Shown here one piece after another: positions 28,896-38,916 of a stretch of 64,000 nucleotides of DNA. The DNA is from Providencia rettgeri (GTDB lineage: Bacteria > Pseudomonadota > Gammaproteobacteria > Enterobacterales > Enterobacteriaceae), in the NCBI GenBank assembly GCA_900455085.1, contig UGTZ01000001.1, forward strand, positions 2,510,501-2,574,500, read 5' to 3'. The position numbers were made by a program, and so were the translations under genes. Under the pieces are notes generated by a model, which saw nothing but the letters and a program-made list of their open reading frames with translations, searched no databases and had not been told where the DNA came from. Each line of letters begins with the position of its first letter. Positions within the stretch are counted from its first letter, which is position 1.

Positions 28896-30239
28896 CTACA
28901 GGTCAGTCAGTAAAAATTCAGCGGGTGTAGTGAGTTCAATTTGCACTTCTTTAATTAAAGGATTGCCCTGTTCATCGGGCTCAACAATGTGAGAGGTCAA
29001 CGCAATAGGTAGTTTGTCTAGCGAGGTTAATAAGTAAATTGCTTCAGGGTTAAATTGCAAAAACCCATGTAACAAATCTTGATAATAAGAAACGCCTGTT
29101 TGTTTCAGTAAAACCGCCACCTTTTCACAATCATCACCAAAAACTTTGGCGCTTTTAAAAAAATAATCTTGAGAAGAGAAGAAGTAATGTTTTCCTAATA
29201 TTTTTTGATTGTGTTCAAAAAAAGCATTACTTTGGTACACTTGCCCCGTATGTTTATTTTCTAAAGAGCAATAATGCACCCCAAGCGATAATTTATTTTC
29301 GAGTGCAAAATTAAGCACTCGAAGGCAAGCTAATTCACTCTGTGCAACCGCCAATCCACCAGCATACCAATAGTTGTAATACACCTCATAAGGTGGATTT
29401 TTAAGTTCGAAGCCTCGAGCTTGATACGCTTCACTATTTGTTAGTGGGAAACAAAACTCTAATAAATTGATACCATCTATACCAATGTCATCAAGCTGAG
29501 TTAATAACTGATACACTTGCTGTTCTGTACCGGGGATCACCGGCATTTCCACCATAACCGCTGGAAAAATTTCACGAGCTAACGCGATGCGGTGCAAAAC
29601 TTTGGTGATGCGTTCTTTTGAATCATCAATTTTGATACTAAAACGGATTTCTTGTAGACCTGCCTTCGCTAAAGCTAATGCAGTGTTACGGTCTAATGGG
29701 TCACCAGCGGTATATAAACGGCTATGAGCCTGAGGTAATTTCTGTTGGACAGCTTGGAAAAATTCGATACTTTCTTGGCGAAAAAGTAGAGGCTCCCCGC
29801 CTGTTAGTGCGATATGGGTCAGAGGGTAACCTTGCTCTGCAATTGCATCAACCTCCCCAATCGCATCACGCATTTCTTGTTGATAACCCTGATAGTTTTC
29901 TTGATTTGGGTTAAAACAAAAATAACAATCGCGGTGGCATTTTAATGACAAAAATGTCGTATAACTCCCTTCTCCCGTACGACATTGCACGCAAGCACTC
30001 GAGAGCCAATTGCAATGTATACTCTTCCCATTATTGGCAAAAATTGCGCCATTATTCTTTATAATTAGTTTGAGTTTCTCAATTTCATGTTGCTGTGCAA
30101 AAGGGGCTTCAAAATTAAGGCCATATTCTATGATTGCCTGCTGTGTTTGCTGTTCGATATCCAAATAGCGAATAGCGTAGCGCTTAAATTTTTGATTATT
30201 TACTGTCGATATTGTTCTATCAGTAATAGGATAGATCAT
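28896..30239 (-). CDS. Radical SAM protein of the dms operon
   Basis: The 447-aa protein has the radical SAM cluster motif CHRDCYFC at residues 101-108 (CxxxCxxC) and the SAM-binding GGEP near 147. Three more Cys at 76, 83 and 86 (HCNWLSSACVQC) could ligate an extra cluster or metal. A C-terminal extension of about 130 residues has no motif that I recognise. It is the first gene of the dms operon, ahead of the chaperone, so it may mature or modify the reductase, or make a compound used with it. I do not know a characterised member. Confidence 0.8.
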   Translation of the reverse strand: MIYPITDRTISTVNNQKFKRYAIRYLDIEQQTQQAIIEYGLNFEAPFAQQHEIEKLKLIIKNNGAIFANNGKSIHCNWLSSACVQCRTGEGSYTTFLSLKCHRDCYFCFNPNQENYQGYQQEMRDAIGEVDAIAEQGYPLTHIALTGGEPLLFRQESIEFFQAVQQKLPQAHSRLYTAGDPLDRNTALALAKAGLQEIRFSIKIDDSKERITKVLHRIALAREIFPAVMVEMPVIPGTEQQVYQLLTQLDDIGIDGINLLEFCFPLTNSEAYQARGFELKNPPYEVYYNYWYAGGLAVAQSELACLRVLNFALENKLSLGVHYCSLENKHTGQVYQSNAFFEHNQKILGKHYFFSSQDYFFKSAKVFGDDCEKVAVLLKQTGVSYYQDLLHGFLQFNPEAIYLLTSLDKLPIALTSHIVEPDEQGNPLIKEVQIELTTPAEFLLTDL

Positions 30240-30887
30240 AAATTTCCCTTCAATTTATGAGCAAACAGTTCCTATTATTCAGTGAATTTTCAATTAGGTT
30301 CAGAATGTAAATAATCAATTAATAGACTGTCATTATAATGCCAATAACAATTAGAAATATGCTTATAAATACTCACATCATTACCGAGCAAATTGAAAAT
30401 AATTTTAAATAAGAAACATTCGCATTATATTATTTTGATTTTTAATTAATATCAGTATAGGTAAGTGACGTAGTATGGTGTTGCGCAGGATCAAAAAAAC
30501 TTTCCTTTCATTATTTATATATCAAATAATTAGCTATCGCTGTCGTTATGGCTAGGTTATTACTCAATCATGTTCTCATTATATGAGAATTATCTCTTTA
30601 AAAATCGCCATATAAAATTCAAATACCTCATTTAATAGCATTCTAAAATAATATTAAACTAACCTTTCAACATTAAAAGAGAGGAAATAATATTTCAATT
30701 TGTAAAATTAAACTTCAAAAAATGTTCAGCTATTCATATTTATCATATTTAATTTCTTTTATTTTATAAACCTCTCTAATAAATACAGCATAGTTATTAT
30801 TTATCTTTTTATCATAATTAAAGATATAATTATAATTCATCGTTAGACACTCCCAACTCGTCACTATCACGCGGTTGGTCATTATCG
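30240..30887. other. Gene-free AT-rich region upstream of the dms operon
   Basis: About 650 bp without a convincing gene. It should hold the anaerobic promoter of the dms operon. I looked for an FNR half-site pair (TTGAT-N4-ATCAA) and found no clear one. No RNA gene is recognisable. Confidence 0.5.
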
Positions 30888-31361
30888 TCAAAGTGGTAAA
30901 GCATAAGTCACCTTAACCGTTTCCATTGGCACCTCCGTCTTTATACTCTGAATGCTGCTAATTTGCGTTAAATGATCTGCATGAAATCGACGATAAGAGG
31001 CTAAGTCTTGCGTTACAATACGGATCAAAGCATCACATTCCCCTGCCATTAGATGGCATTCAACGACTTCAGGCATCTGTTTAATGTCTTCAACGAATTG
31101 GTTGATGGTCTTGGCATCTTGTGTTTTAAACCAAATACGTGCAAATAAAGAAAGACCGGCTCCAATTTTACTGCCATCCAATACGGCCACATAACGTTTG
31201 ATAACCCCGGCTTCTTCAAGCAATTTCACACGACGCAGACAAGGGGACGGGGAAAGCCCCACTTCTTTAGCTAATTCAATATTCTGAATTTTTCCATCTC
31301 TTTGTAAAATCTGTAAGATGCGTCTATCAATGGCATCCAATTTTAGCCTATTTTCTTTCAT
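30888..31361 (-). CDS. Lrp/AsnC-family regulator
   Basis: The 157-aa protein has the Lrp-type HTH (NIELAKEVGLSPSPCLRRVKLLEEAGVIK region, residues 26-54) and a C-terminal RAM ligand-binding domain (CHLMAGECDALIRIV). It is divergent from a LysE-type exporter, a common pairing in which the regulator senses an amino acid and switches on its export. Confidence 0.9.
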   Translation of the reverse strand: MKENRLKLDAIDRRILQILQRDGKIQNIELAKEVGLSPSPCLRRVKLLEEAGVIKRYVAVLDGSKIGAGLSLFARIWFKTQDAKTINQFVEDIKQMPEVVECHLMAGECDALIRIVTQDLASYRRFHADHLTQISSIQSIKTEVPMETVKVTYALPL

Positions 31362-31521
31362 TGGTACTCAACCTCAATTTAATATTAATTTTTGATATTA
31401 AATACCAATTATTGTTTATTTCAAAGCAATAAAAAAATCCAATATCACTGGATTATCGCTATAATTTTATTGCTACTGGCCAGTTGCGTGAAATAACAAT
31501 AAACAATAATGAGGAATTGAA

Positions 31522-32133
31522 ATGGAGTTACAGACCTTGCTCTTATTTAGCGCAACCGTAGTCCCTTTAGTCTGCACACCAGGCCCAGATATTCTTTTTA
31601 TTTCCGCACAAGGATTATCAGGAGGCACCTCTGCTGCCTTGAAAGCTAATTTAGGTATTATACTGGGCTATATGGCGCATGCGATTCTGGCTGCACTTGG
31701 TTTAGCGGCGATTGTTGCGGCTTCCCCTATGATTTTCCACACCATTAAATGGGTTGGAGTGACTTATGTCACTTATCTTGCTATCCGCATGGTGTTATCT
31801 GCGATGAAAGCGGGAGACTTAAAAATTCAAACGGTGTCAACAAAGGCAGTAATAGCTAAAGCATTTCTGACGAGCTTTCTTAACCCTAAAGGGTTATTGG
31901 TGTACTTCGCTATTTTGCCGAATTTCATTAAGCTGACAGAAAGTGTGGCAGTTCAGTCTTTGATACTTTCAGCTGCTTTTATACTTTCGTGTGTCGTAAT
32001 CTATGGTGTGATAGGTGCATTATTTGCTTCCATGCATAATAAGCGAACTTATAATGATAAAAAACGCCGTATAACCGAGGGGGTTGCAGGCGGTATGCTA
32101 ACACTCGCTGCTATTGGTTTAGCTACTAGTTAG
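31522..32133 (+). CDS. LysE/RhtB-family amino-acid exporter
   Basis: The 203-aa inner-membrane protein has about six hydrophobic segments and the N-terminal signature VPLVCTPGPDILFISAQGLSGG. Family members export amino acids such as lysine, threonine, homoserine or leucine. It is divergent from the Lrp-type regulator and ends 4 bp inside the convergent HutD/Ves gene. Confidence 0.88.
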   Translation: MELQTLLLFSATVVPLVCTPGPDILFISAQGLSGGTSAALKANLGIILGYMAHAILAALGLAAIVAASPMIFHTIKWVGVTYVTYLAIRMVLSAMKAGDLKIQTVSTKAVIAKAFLTSFLNPKGLLVYFAILPNFIKLTESVAVQSLILSAAFILSCVVIYGVIGALFASMHNKRTYNDKKRRITEGVAGGMLTLAAIGLATS

Positions 32134-32696
32134 CGAGGCAATAATTCAATCCAGATTAACTTGCTATCGGTGCTAAGTGGTTTTATCACCCCTTCACCGA
32201 TATCAGGTAGCCACCAGGCTCCTTGTCCTTGCGCCATAAGATGGCAATTTGCGCCTGAAATTTCCCATTCACCATTGAGCACATAGACTAACCCTGCTTG
32301 GTTAGCTGGTAATTTACAATCTCCAGTGATGAAGTAGTTTTTAACCGCCCACCTATCATCTAGAAAAATAAAATTCATTAACTTAACTGATGGCTTTGGG
32401 ACTTTTACCACACAAAATTGCTGGGCTGAAAATTGGACATGATCACCTGCATGCTCTAATCGGCACTCAAATGCTTTGGTATCGGTTAACAGAAGCGGCT
32501 GGTCATTCAACAATACTGCCAACCTTTCTCCTTCCGCATAACGTTTTAAATAGCTCTCTTGCTCAATGGTTGCAATACTTGCGCGTAGTGAATAGTCCGA
32601 TGCTACTGGCCAGCAAAATACTTCTTGGCTGGCCCCCCCGCCATCATGCCAATCCAGGATAGGTAACTCCATTGTGTCAAAACATTTTATTTTCAC
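32130..32696 (-). CDS. HutD/Ves-family protein
   Basis: This cupin-like protein of about 188 aa resembles HutD and E. coli Ves, with WHDGGGASQEVFCWP and YSLRASIATIEQESY near the N-terminus and GLVYVLNGEWEI in the C-terminal half. Ves is a cold-linked protein of unknown biochemistry, and HutD members accompany histidine degradation. No hut gene is present here. I take the GTG at 32696, just after GGGAGG, as the start; an ATG at 32708 would give MGGN. Confidence 0.75.
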   Translation of the reverse strand: MKIKCFDTMELPILDWHDGGGASQEVFCWPVASDYSLRASIATIEQESYLKRYAEGERLAVLLNDQPLLLTDTKAFECRLEHAGDHVQFSAQQFCVVKVPKPSVKLMNFIFLDDRWAVKNYFITGDCKLPANQAGLVYVLNGEWEISGANCHLMAQGQGAWWLPDIGEGVIKPLSTDSKLIWIELLPR

Positions 32697-32791
32697 ATTA
32701 CCTCCCATTTATTGCTGCTAACACATTTAGATTTATACTTAGATTGGCAAAGTTAATCTTTCAAGGCAATGAATTAACAATGATAATGTGA

Positions 32792-34218
32792 CTAATCACG
32801 CCTCTCATTGATTAAAAAGTGACATAAACGGCCTAAAGTTTTCATTGCTTCTTCAACCCTTTCACTCCATGTAAACGATGCATTAAGACGAAATGCATGA
32901 TTAAACTGATCACTGGTGGAAAACATACTTCCCGGTGCGATGCTGATCCCCTCTTTTAGTGCGAGTTGGTACAAACGAATAGCATTAAATGGCGGTTCAA
33001 ATTCTAGCCATAAAAAATACCCACCTTTTGGTGTATTAACTTTTACTGACTGAGGCATGTATTTTGCTATTGCACTCAACATTTGGTGCTGACGTTGTTC
33101 CATCGTTAAACGCAGTTTACGAAGGTGGTTATCATATCCCCCTAATGATAAGTACTCAGCAATAGCTAATTGCGTGGGAACGCTAGCAGAAACGGTGCTC
33201 ATCATTTGTAAATGTTGAATTTTTGTCGCGTGTTGACCCGCGGCAACCCAACCCACTCGATACCCTGGCGCTAAACATTTCGAAAACGAAGAGCAATGAA
33301 AGAAATTTCCTTTAGTATCTAGTGCCTTTGCGGGTATTGGCTGTTTGTTACCAAAATAAAGTTCCCATAGACATCGTCTTCAATTAATGCAATTTGCTGC
33401 TTATTCAGGATATCGACCAATCGTTTTTTGTTCGTTTGCGGCATCGTACCGCCTAATGGATTTTGATAATGTGTCATCAGCCAACAGGCTTTAATTGGAT
33501 ATTTGCTTGCAATATCCTCTAGCGGCGTCAAGATCAATACCAAATAGCGGGTCTGTTTTAATAGCAATTGCCTTGGAGTTTTAACCGTTCAATTGCCTGA
33601 AAGTGAACCATAGAATGCAGGTGATTCGATAACGACCCAATCCCCGGGCTGAGTGACTGATTGTAAGCTCAGAACTAAAGATTCCATGGCTCCTGCTGTA
33701 ATCACGATTTCATCAGGAGCAACATGGATCCCTTGAGTTGCATAACGCTGAGCAATGTTTCGACGCAGTTGTTCATTACCAGGCGGCAAATTAGCTGGTG
33801 TATTAAATTTCGATAAGCGCCTAGCGACAGACGCGAGTGATTTCGCGAGTTTTGGGTCATCTAATAAGGCGGGCTCTGGAAATGCGGAGCCAAATGGGAT
33901 AATATTCGGGTCCTTACAAGCTTGTAAGACACCAAAAATAGAGGCGTTAATCTCTACATTTTCATTCAAATGTAGCCCTTTACCTCCTTTTGCGGCAGCA
34001 AATGCGTTATTGCGGTTTGCCACGTAATACCCTGATTGCGGGCGAGCAACGACCCATCCTTGGCTTTCAAGCAACTGATATGCTTGCACAACAGTCATTA
34101 AACTTAAACCAGACTGTTTAACACTTTCCCTCAATGAAGGTAATCTGTCGCCCACTTGCCAGATATTGTCTTCAATTTGCTGACGAATTTGCGCTGCTAA
34201 TTGTTCGTATCTCGTCAT
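32792..34218 (-). pseudogene. MocR-type GntR/aminotransferase regulator, several frameshifts
   Basis: The gene has an N-terminal GntR winged HTH (LPSLRESVKQSGLSLMTVVQAY) and a PLP aminotransferase-I-like domain, the layout of MocR regulators such as PdxR. The frame is open in three pieces (33589-34218, about 33319-33567, 32792-33256). At least four single-base indels separate them: extra T near 33601, a missing base near 33580, extra C near 33533, missing G near 33362. Restored frames give GSLQAIERLKLQG and DDVYGELYFGNKQP, so the parent was normal. With this many lesions it is not functional if the sequence is right. Confidence 0.85.
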
Positions 34219-34465
34219 AGCCGCCTCAACTGTTATAGTTAATATCTCAATAATTGTTACTATTATAGTTTATCGTCTCATGTTCTACTTATCCACACAT
34301 TCACCTGACTTTTTTTTAACTATAAGCACAAAACATTTTTCGTTGGATGGCGATTATTTTGCACTCAGGTGTGAGCAATCTCTTTTGCTAAGGATTAGCG
34401 CCTCAATTGCTCTCATCAAAACGTTGAATGTTGTGTGTCATTAACATATCCACTCAGGGGTCAAT

Positions 34466-35803
34466 ATGTTTGGACTAACTGCGCTGGAACTTGCCCGTAT
34501 ACAATTTGCGTTTACGGTCTCGTTTCATATTATTTTTCCTGCCATTACGATTGGGCTCGCAAGTTACCTTGCGGTGCTACAAGGTTTATGGCTTAAAACT
34601 CGTGATGAAGACTATATAAAACTGTTCCATTTTTGGTCGAAAGTTTTTGCGGTTAATTTCGGAATGGGTGTTGTTTCTGGTTTGGTCATGGCATACCAAT
34701 TCGGCACTAACTGGAGCTTTTTCTCAGATTTTGCGGGAGGTATTACAGGGCCATTACTCACTTATGAGGTTCTTACGGCCTTCTTCTTAGAAGCTGGTTT
34801 CCTCGGTGTTATGTTGTTTGGGATGAACCGTGTAGGTGAAAAATTGCATTTCTTCGCTACTTGCATGGTTGCGCTAGGAACGATTATTTCCACATTCTGG
34901 ATTTTGGCCTCCAACAGCTTTATGCAAACACCACAAGGCTTTGAAATTATTGATGGACGCATTGTTCCCGTTGATTGGTTTGCCGTTATTTTCAACCCCT
35001 CTTTCCCTTATCGATTACTGCATATGACTACAGCAGCTTTCCTTGCTGCAGCATTTTTTATTGGGGCTTCCGCCGCTTGGCACTTGCTCAAAGGCAACAA
35101 GTCCAGTGCCATGAAAAAAATGTTTTCCATGTCCCTGTGGTTGATTTTAGTTTTAGCCCCTGTTCAAGCTTTAATCGGGGATGCTCACGGCCTAAACACA
35201 CTTAAACATCAACCGGTTAAAGTGGCTGCAATGGAAGGTCACTGGGAAAACAAACCCGGAGAAGCCACTCCGCTGATCTTGTTTGGTATTCCAAACCAAG
35301 AAAAGGAAAAAACAGAATTCGCTATCGAAATCCCTTATTTAGCAAGCCTGATTTTAACACACAGTATTGATAAACAAGTCCCCGCGCTAAAAGAATATGC
35401 CCCAGAAGATAGGCCTAACGTGTTTATGGTGTTTTGGTCATTCCGCGTAATGGTCGGGCTCGGCTTATTAATGATAGCGGCTGGAGTTTGGGGTTTATGG
35501 CTTCGCTACCGTAAAAACCTTTATGAGTCGAAAACATTCTTACGTTTTATGTTTTTAATGGCACCTTCTGGGCTGATAGCCATCCTTGCAGGTTGGTTTA
35601 CAACAGAAATTGGCCGCCAGCCATGGGTTGTTTATGGGCTACAACGAACCTCTGATGCGGTCAGTGCACATGGTGAAATGCACATGAGCATCAGTTTAAT
35701 CGCCTTTTTTGTCGTTTATGGCGGTGTTTTCGGGATTGGCTATATGTACATGATGAAATTAATTCGTAAAGGTATCGCGGAGGACGCAGCTCATGGGCAT
35801 TGA
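34466..35803 (+). CDS. Cytochrome bd-type quinol oxidase subunit I (short Q-loop, CioA-like)
   Basis: Subunit I binds hemes b and d and oxidises ubiquinol while reducing oxygen. The 445-aa protein has nine membrane segments, the N-terminal ELARIQFAFTVSFHIIFPA with the conserved His, and GRQPWVVYGLQRTSDA. It lacks the long Q-loop insert of E. coli CydA (522 aa), which places it in the cyanide-insensitive (CIO) group. It overlaps the next gene by 11 bp and has AGGGG before the ATG. Confidence 0.9.
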   Translation: MFGLTALELARIQFAFTVSFHIIFPAITIGLASYLAVLQGLWLKTRDEDYIKLFHFWSKVFAVNFGMGVVSGLVMAYQFGTNWSFFSDFAGGITGPLLTYEVLTAFFLEAGFLGVMLFGMNRVGEKLHFFATCMVALGTIISTFWILASNSFMQTPQGFEIIDGRIVPVDWFAVIFNPSFPYRLLHMTTAAFLAAAFFIGASAAWHLLKGNKSSAMKKMFSMSLWLILVLAPVQALIGDAHGLNTLKHQPVKVAAMEGHWENKPGEATPLILFGIPNQEKEKTEFAIEIPYLASLILTHSIDKQVPALKEYAPEDRPNVFMVFWSFRVMVGLGLLMIAAGVWGLWLRYRKNLYESKTFLRFMFLMAPSGLIAILAGWFTTEIGRQPWVVYGLQRTSDAVSAHGEMHMSISLIAFFVVYGGVFGIGYMYMMKLIRKGIAEDAAHGH

Positions 35804-36803
35804 TTTACCTCTCATTTGGTTTGTCATCATCGTATTTAGTATGTTGATGTATATTGTCATGGATGGGTTCGATTTAGGCATTGGGATCCTTTACCCTGCG
35901 CTGAAAGACAGCCAAGACCGTGATCTGATGATGAACAGCGTTGCCCCAGTGTGGGATGGCAATGAAACTTGGTTGGTTTTAGGTGGAGCCGCTTTATTTG
36001 GTGCTTTTCCTCTCGCTTATGCGATTGTCCTTGATGCCCTGTCAATTCCATTAACTTTCATGTTATTGGCCTTGATTTTCCGTGGTGTTGCCTTTGAGTT
36101 TCGCTTTAGAGCGGATGAATCACACCGCCGCCATTGGGATCACGCCTTTATTTGGGGTTCAATTTTTGCCACCTTTGTTCAAGGAGTGGTCGTTGGTGCC
36201 TTTATCCAAGGCTTCCATGTAGAAAACCGTGTTTACATGGGGGGTTATTTCGATTGGTTCGCGCCTTTCCCACTATTTTGCGGATTTGGCCTTGTTGTGG
36301 CTTATGCACTATTAGCTTGTGGTTGGTTGATCATGAAAACTGAGGGCCACTTACGTAGCACGATGTATCGTGTTCTACGGCCATTAACATTACTGATGTT
36401 AGCGGTAATTACGGTGATCAGTCTCTGGACTCCGATGTTAAATGAGGCCGTTTTTGAGCGTTGGTTCTCTCTGCCAAACCTGTTCTTCTTTTTACCTGTT
36501 CCGTTACTGGTATTAGGCTGTACTTGGTTGATCCTAAAAAGTGCTAAGCGCCAACGATTCGATAGCGTGCCATTCTTAGCGGCTTTAATGTTGATTTTCC
36601 TTGGGTTTACTGGCCTAGGTATCAGTATCTGGCCAACGCTCATTCCACCCGCAGTCAGTTTCCGTGATGCCTCTGGCCCATCCGAAAGTTTAGGCTTTAT
36701 GTTAGTCGGTGCGTTATTCATTATTCCTGTTATTTTGGTTTATACCTATTGGAGTTACTATGTCTTCAGAGGAAAAATTACCCCAGAACAAGGTTACCAC
36801 TGA
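35793..36803 (+). CDS. Cytochrome bd-type quinol oxidase subunit II (CioB-like)
   Basis: The 336-aa membrane protein has the CydB/CioB hallmarks MDGFDLGIGILYP and WDGNETWLVLGGAALFGAFPLAYA near the N-terminus. It pairs with subunit I in the inner membrane. Translation is probably coupled, since its ATG lies inside the end of the first gene. Confidence 0.93.
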   Translation: MGIDLPLIWFVIIVFSMLMYIVMDGFDLGIGILYPALKDSQDRDLMMNSVAPVWDGNETWLVLGGAALFGAFPLAYAIVLDALSIPLTFMLLALIFRGVAFEFRFRADESHRRHWDHAFIWGSIFATFVQGVVVGAFIQGFHVENRVYMGGYFDWFAPFPLFCGFGLVVAYALLACGWLIMKTEGHLRSTMYRVLRPLTLLMLAVITVISLWTPMLNEAVFERWFSLPNLFFFLPVPLLVLGCTWLILKSAKRQRFDSVPFLAALMLIFLGFTGLGISIWPTLIPPAVSFRDASGPSESLGFMLVGALFIIPVILVYTYWSYYVFRGKITPEQGYH

Positions 36804-36939
36804 TAACGTGGCAACCTCCCCTTGGTGGAAAAAACTCGGTTGGATGGCCATTATCTGGTTCGGAAGTGTATTGGCGCTATTTGCCTTCTCTTCCGTGTTT
36901 AAATTGATGATGACCGCAGCCGGAATGAAAGTGAAGTAA
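36760..36939 (+). CDS. DUF2474 small subunit of the bd oxidase
   Basis: This 59-aa protein has one membrane helix (KLGWMAIIWFGSVLALFAFSS preceded by WW). DUF2474 proteins follow cioAB and are thought to play the part CydX plays for E. coli bd oxidase. Its ATG at 36760 lies within the end of subunit II and follows GGAG by 6 nt. The frame itself extends upstream but has no use there. Confidence 0.85.
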   Translation: MSSEEKLPQNKVTTDNVATSPWWKKLGWMAIIWFGSVLALFAFSSVFKLMMTAAGMKVK

Positions 36940-36952
36940 TCTACCTTTCGAT

Positions 36953-36986
36953 ATGCCGTATGCTAAAAATCATACGGCATTTTTAT
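36953..36986 (+). terminator. Terminator of the bd oxidase operon
   Basis: ATGCCGTATG pairs with CATACGGCAT around an 8-nt loop and is followed by TTTTTATT. Confidence 0.9.
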
Positions 36987-37097
36987 TAAAATCAACAATT
37001 CATCACTGTAAATTGCCTCCCTACTGTTGAAAATCTCTCTTTATAAATATCCTCTTCCAATCACTCACTAGCGGTTGCAACTTACAAAGTTATTCAT

Positions 37098-37116
37098 GAT
37101 AATGATAATAATTACC
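37098..37116 (+). promoter_or_regulatory. Fur box upstream of the siderophore-interacting protein
   Basis: GATAATGATAATAATTACC is close to the classical Fur 19-mer, and a second AATTATCATTAATGA half follows at 37125-37139, just before the ribosome-binding site. This fits strong iron repression. Confidence 0.88.
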
Positions 37117-37152
37117 ATATAATAAAATTATCATTAATGAAGGAGATCGTCC

Positions 37153-37992
37153 GTGGCCACTGAACAACCCGTTGAAAAAAACATCTACCGCCCGGCTCCA
37201 CCACAGCTCATTCAAGTCAAATCCATTACCGATATCAGCCCATCTATTCGCAGCATTACTTTCACCGGCGAAAGACTCAATACATACCCAACTGATTGTG
37301 AAGGTGGGCACCTGAAAATATTTTTAGCCCCTGATTTAATCAGCCAGCCCGCACTCCCTATCCTAAGTAAAGAAGGTCGTAGCTGGCCAGAAGACAAACC
37401 TCGTCCATTTGTTCGTACCTATACCGTCAGAGCCATCCGCCCTGAAGTTAGCGAGATAGATATTGAATTTGCTATGCATGATGGCACAACTGGCCCTGCA
37501 TACCTATTTGCACGTGATGCAAAACCAGGAAATTGGATGGGGATTACCAATCCAGGTGGCCCAGACCCATTATTGCCTGCCAGACAACATTACTTCATGG
37601 CCGGTGATTCAAGTTCTCTACCCGCTATTGCCGCATTATTGGAAAAAATGCCAGCAAATGCCCAAGGTAAAGTCGTACTACGGTTAGATAGCCCAAAAGA
37701 CGTGCGAGAACTGAAAAAACCTGAACAGGTTGACGTAATTTGGATCTGTGGTGATATCACCAAAACAGCTGAATTAATTAGCACGTTTAAGTCTTGGGAC
37801 ATTCCAAACAATGATTGCGCTTTTTGGATTGCGGGTGAAGACCAAATTATTCGTGATTTGCGTCGTTATATTCGTCGTGAAAAAGGTTTTGGTCGTGATG
37901 ATATCTATGCAATTCCTTACTGGCGATATGGTTATGATGAGGAAGGTTATCACCATGAACGCCATGCCGTGATGGACAACCCTGACGACTAA
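37153..37992 (+). CDS. Siderophore-interacting protein (ViuB-like ferric reductase)
   Basis: SIP-family flavoproteins reduce ferric siderophores in the cytoplasm to release iron, using NAD(P)H. The 279-aa sequence has the FAD-binding block RTYTVRAIRPEVSEIDIEF, GPAYLFARDAKPGNWMGITNPGG, and the C-terminal SIP domain ending in IPYWRYGYDEEGYHHERHA. It starts with GTG after AGGAG. It stands alone behind a Fur box, so it probably serves siderophores imported by systems elsewhere. Confidence 0.92.
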   Translation: MATEQPVEKNIYRPAPPQLIQVKSITDISPSIRSITFTGERLNTYPTDCEGGHLKIFLAPDLISQPALPILSKEGRSWPEDKPRPFVRTYTVRAIRPEVSEIDIEFAMHDGTTGPAYLFARDAKPGNWMGITNPGGPDPLLPARQHYFMAGDSSSLPAIAALLEKMPANAQGKVVLRLDSPKDVRELKKPEQVDVIWICGDITKTAELISTFKSWDIPNNDCAFWIAGEDQIIRDLRRYIRREKGFGRDDIYAIPYWRYGYDEEGYHHERHAVMDNPDD

Positions 37993-38126
37993 CTTCGGTT
38001 CAAATAGTTAGCTCGCTTATTGATTATAAACTCGACTAAGCGAGCTCCTATCTGCCTTCATCACGTTTTTAGTCATTACATTCCTCATCAATAAACTTCC
38101 TAAAATACTTTTCATTCTCACATTTG

Positions 38127-38142
38127 TTATGTTATAACATAA
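38127..38142 (+). promoter_or_regulatory. Zur box upstream of zinT
   Basis: The perfect 16-bp palindrome TTATGTTATAACATAA contains the GTTATNNNATAAC-like core of Zur operators and lies 47 bp before the zinT start. Confidence 0.8.
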
Positions 38143-38188
38143 TGGTTTTTATGGTCGTTATATTCACTACAAAAATAGGAAAACCACT

Positions 38189-38842
38189 GTGTACAAAATG
38201 GCAATTTTAAAAACCAGTCTTTATGTCGCATTAGCTCTCACTAGCTATACAGCAGCTGCTCATGGCTCACATAGTCACTCTCATCCACAATCAGAGAAAG
38301 CACTCCAAGCTTCAAAAGGGATTTTTGAAGATGCTGACGTCAAAGATAGGTCTCTTAGCGATTGGCAAGGCATCTGGGAATCGGTTAATCCATTACTATT
38401 AAATGGAAAGCTCGATGAAGTTTTAGAAAGTAAAGCAAAGAAAAATAAAGATAAAACGGTTGAAGAGTATCGTGAATATTATAAAAAAGGCTATGCCACC
38501 GATGTTGACAGCATTGGAATTGAAAATGATGTTATTGAGTTTACCCAAAACGGTGCCGTAAGCAGCTGTAAATATGACTACGCCGGTTACAAAATTCTTC
38601 ATTACACTTCAGGGAAAAAAGGCGTCCGTTACTTGTTTGAATGCAAAGATGCTAACTCAAAAGCGCCCAAATTTATCCAGTTTAGTGACCATATTATTGA
38701 GCCACAGGCCTCGGGGCATTTCCACCTGTATATGGGAAACGAATCTCAGGAAAAATTATTAAGCCAACTAGAAAATTGGCCAACCTATTACCCATATACC
38801 CTCACAGATGAGCAAATCGTACATGAAATGCTCTACCACTAA
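38189..38842 (+). CDS. zinT: Periplasmic zinc/cadmium-binding protein ZinT
   Basis: ZinT binds zinc (and cadmium) in the periplasm and helps ZnuA under zinc shortage. The 217-aa protein has a signal peptide followed by a His-rich stretch HGSHSHSHP and the ZinT domain. Conserved features include DWQGIWESVNPLL and the metal-site histidines in SDHIIEP and GHFHLYMG. It starts at the GTG at 38189 after AGGA, with an in-frame ATG three codons on. The Zur-type palindrome upstream fits induction by zinc starvation. Confidence 0.92.
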   Translation: MYKMAILKTSLYVALALTSYTAAAHGSHSHSHPQSEKALQASKGIFEDADVKDRSLSDWQGIWESVNPLLLNGKLDEVLESKAKKNKDKTVEEYREYYKKGYATDVDSIGIENDVIEFTQNGAVSSCKYDYAGYKILHYTSGKKGVRYLFECKDANSKAPKFIQFSDHIIEPQASGHFHLYMGNESQEKLLSQLENWPTYYPYTLTDEQIVHEMLYH

Positions 38843-38869
38843 TCAATTGCCTCTATAAAGATTTAACCT

Positions 38870-38896
38870 ATGCCCCGCGAACAAATCGCGGGGCAT
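38870..38896. terminator. Terminator between zinT and phoH
   Basis: ATGCCCCGCGA pairs perfectly with TCGCGGGGCAT around 5 nt, between convergent genes. The flanking T-rich stretch is short. Confidence 0.75.
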
Positions 38897-38916
38897 ATCA
38901 TTAATAACAAGACTAA

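Noticed and set aside
30240..30887. FNR site for the dms operon
   Set aside because: I scanned for TTGAT-N4-ATCAA and found only poor matches; anaerobic control is likely but not shown.
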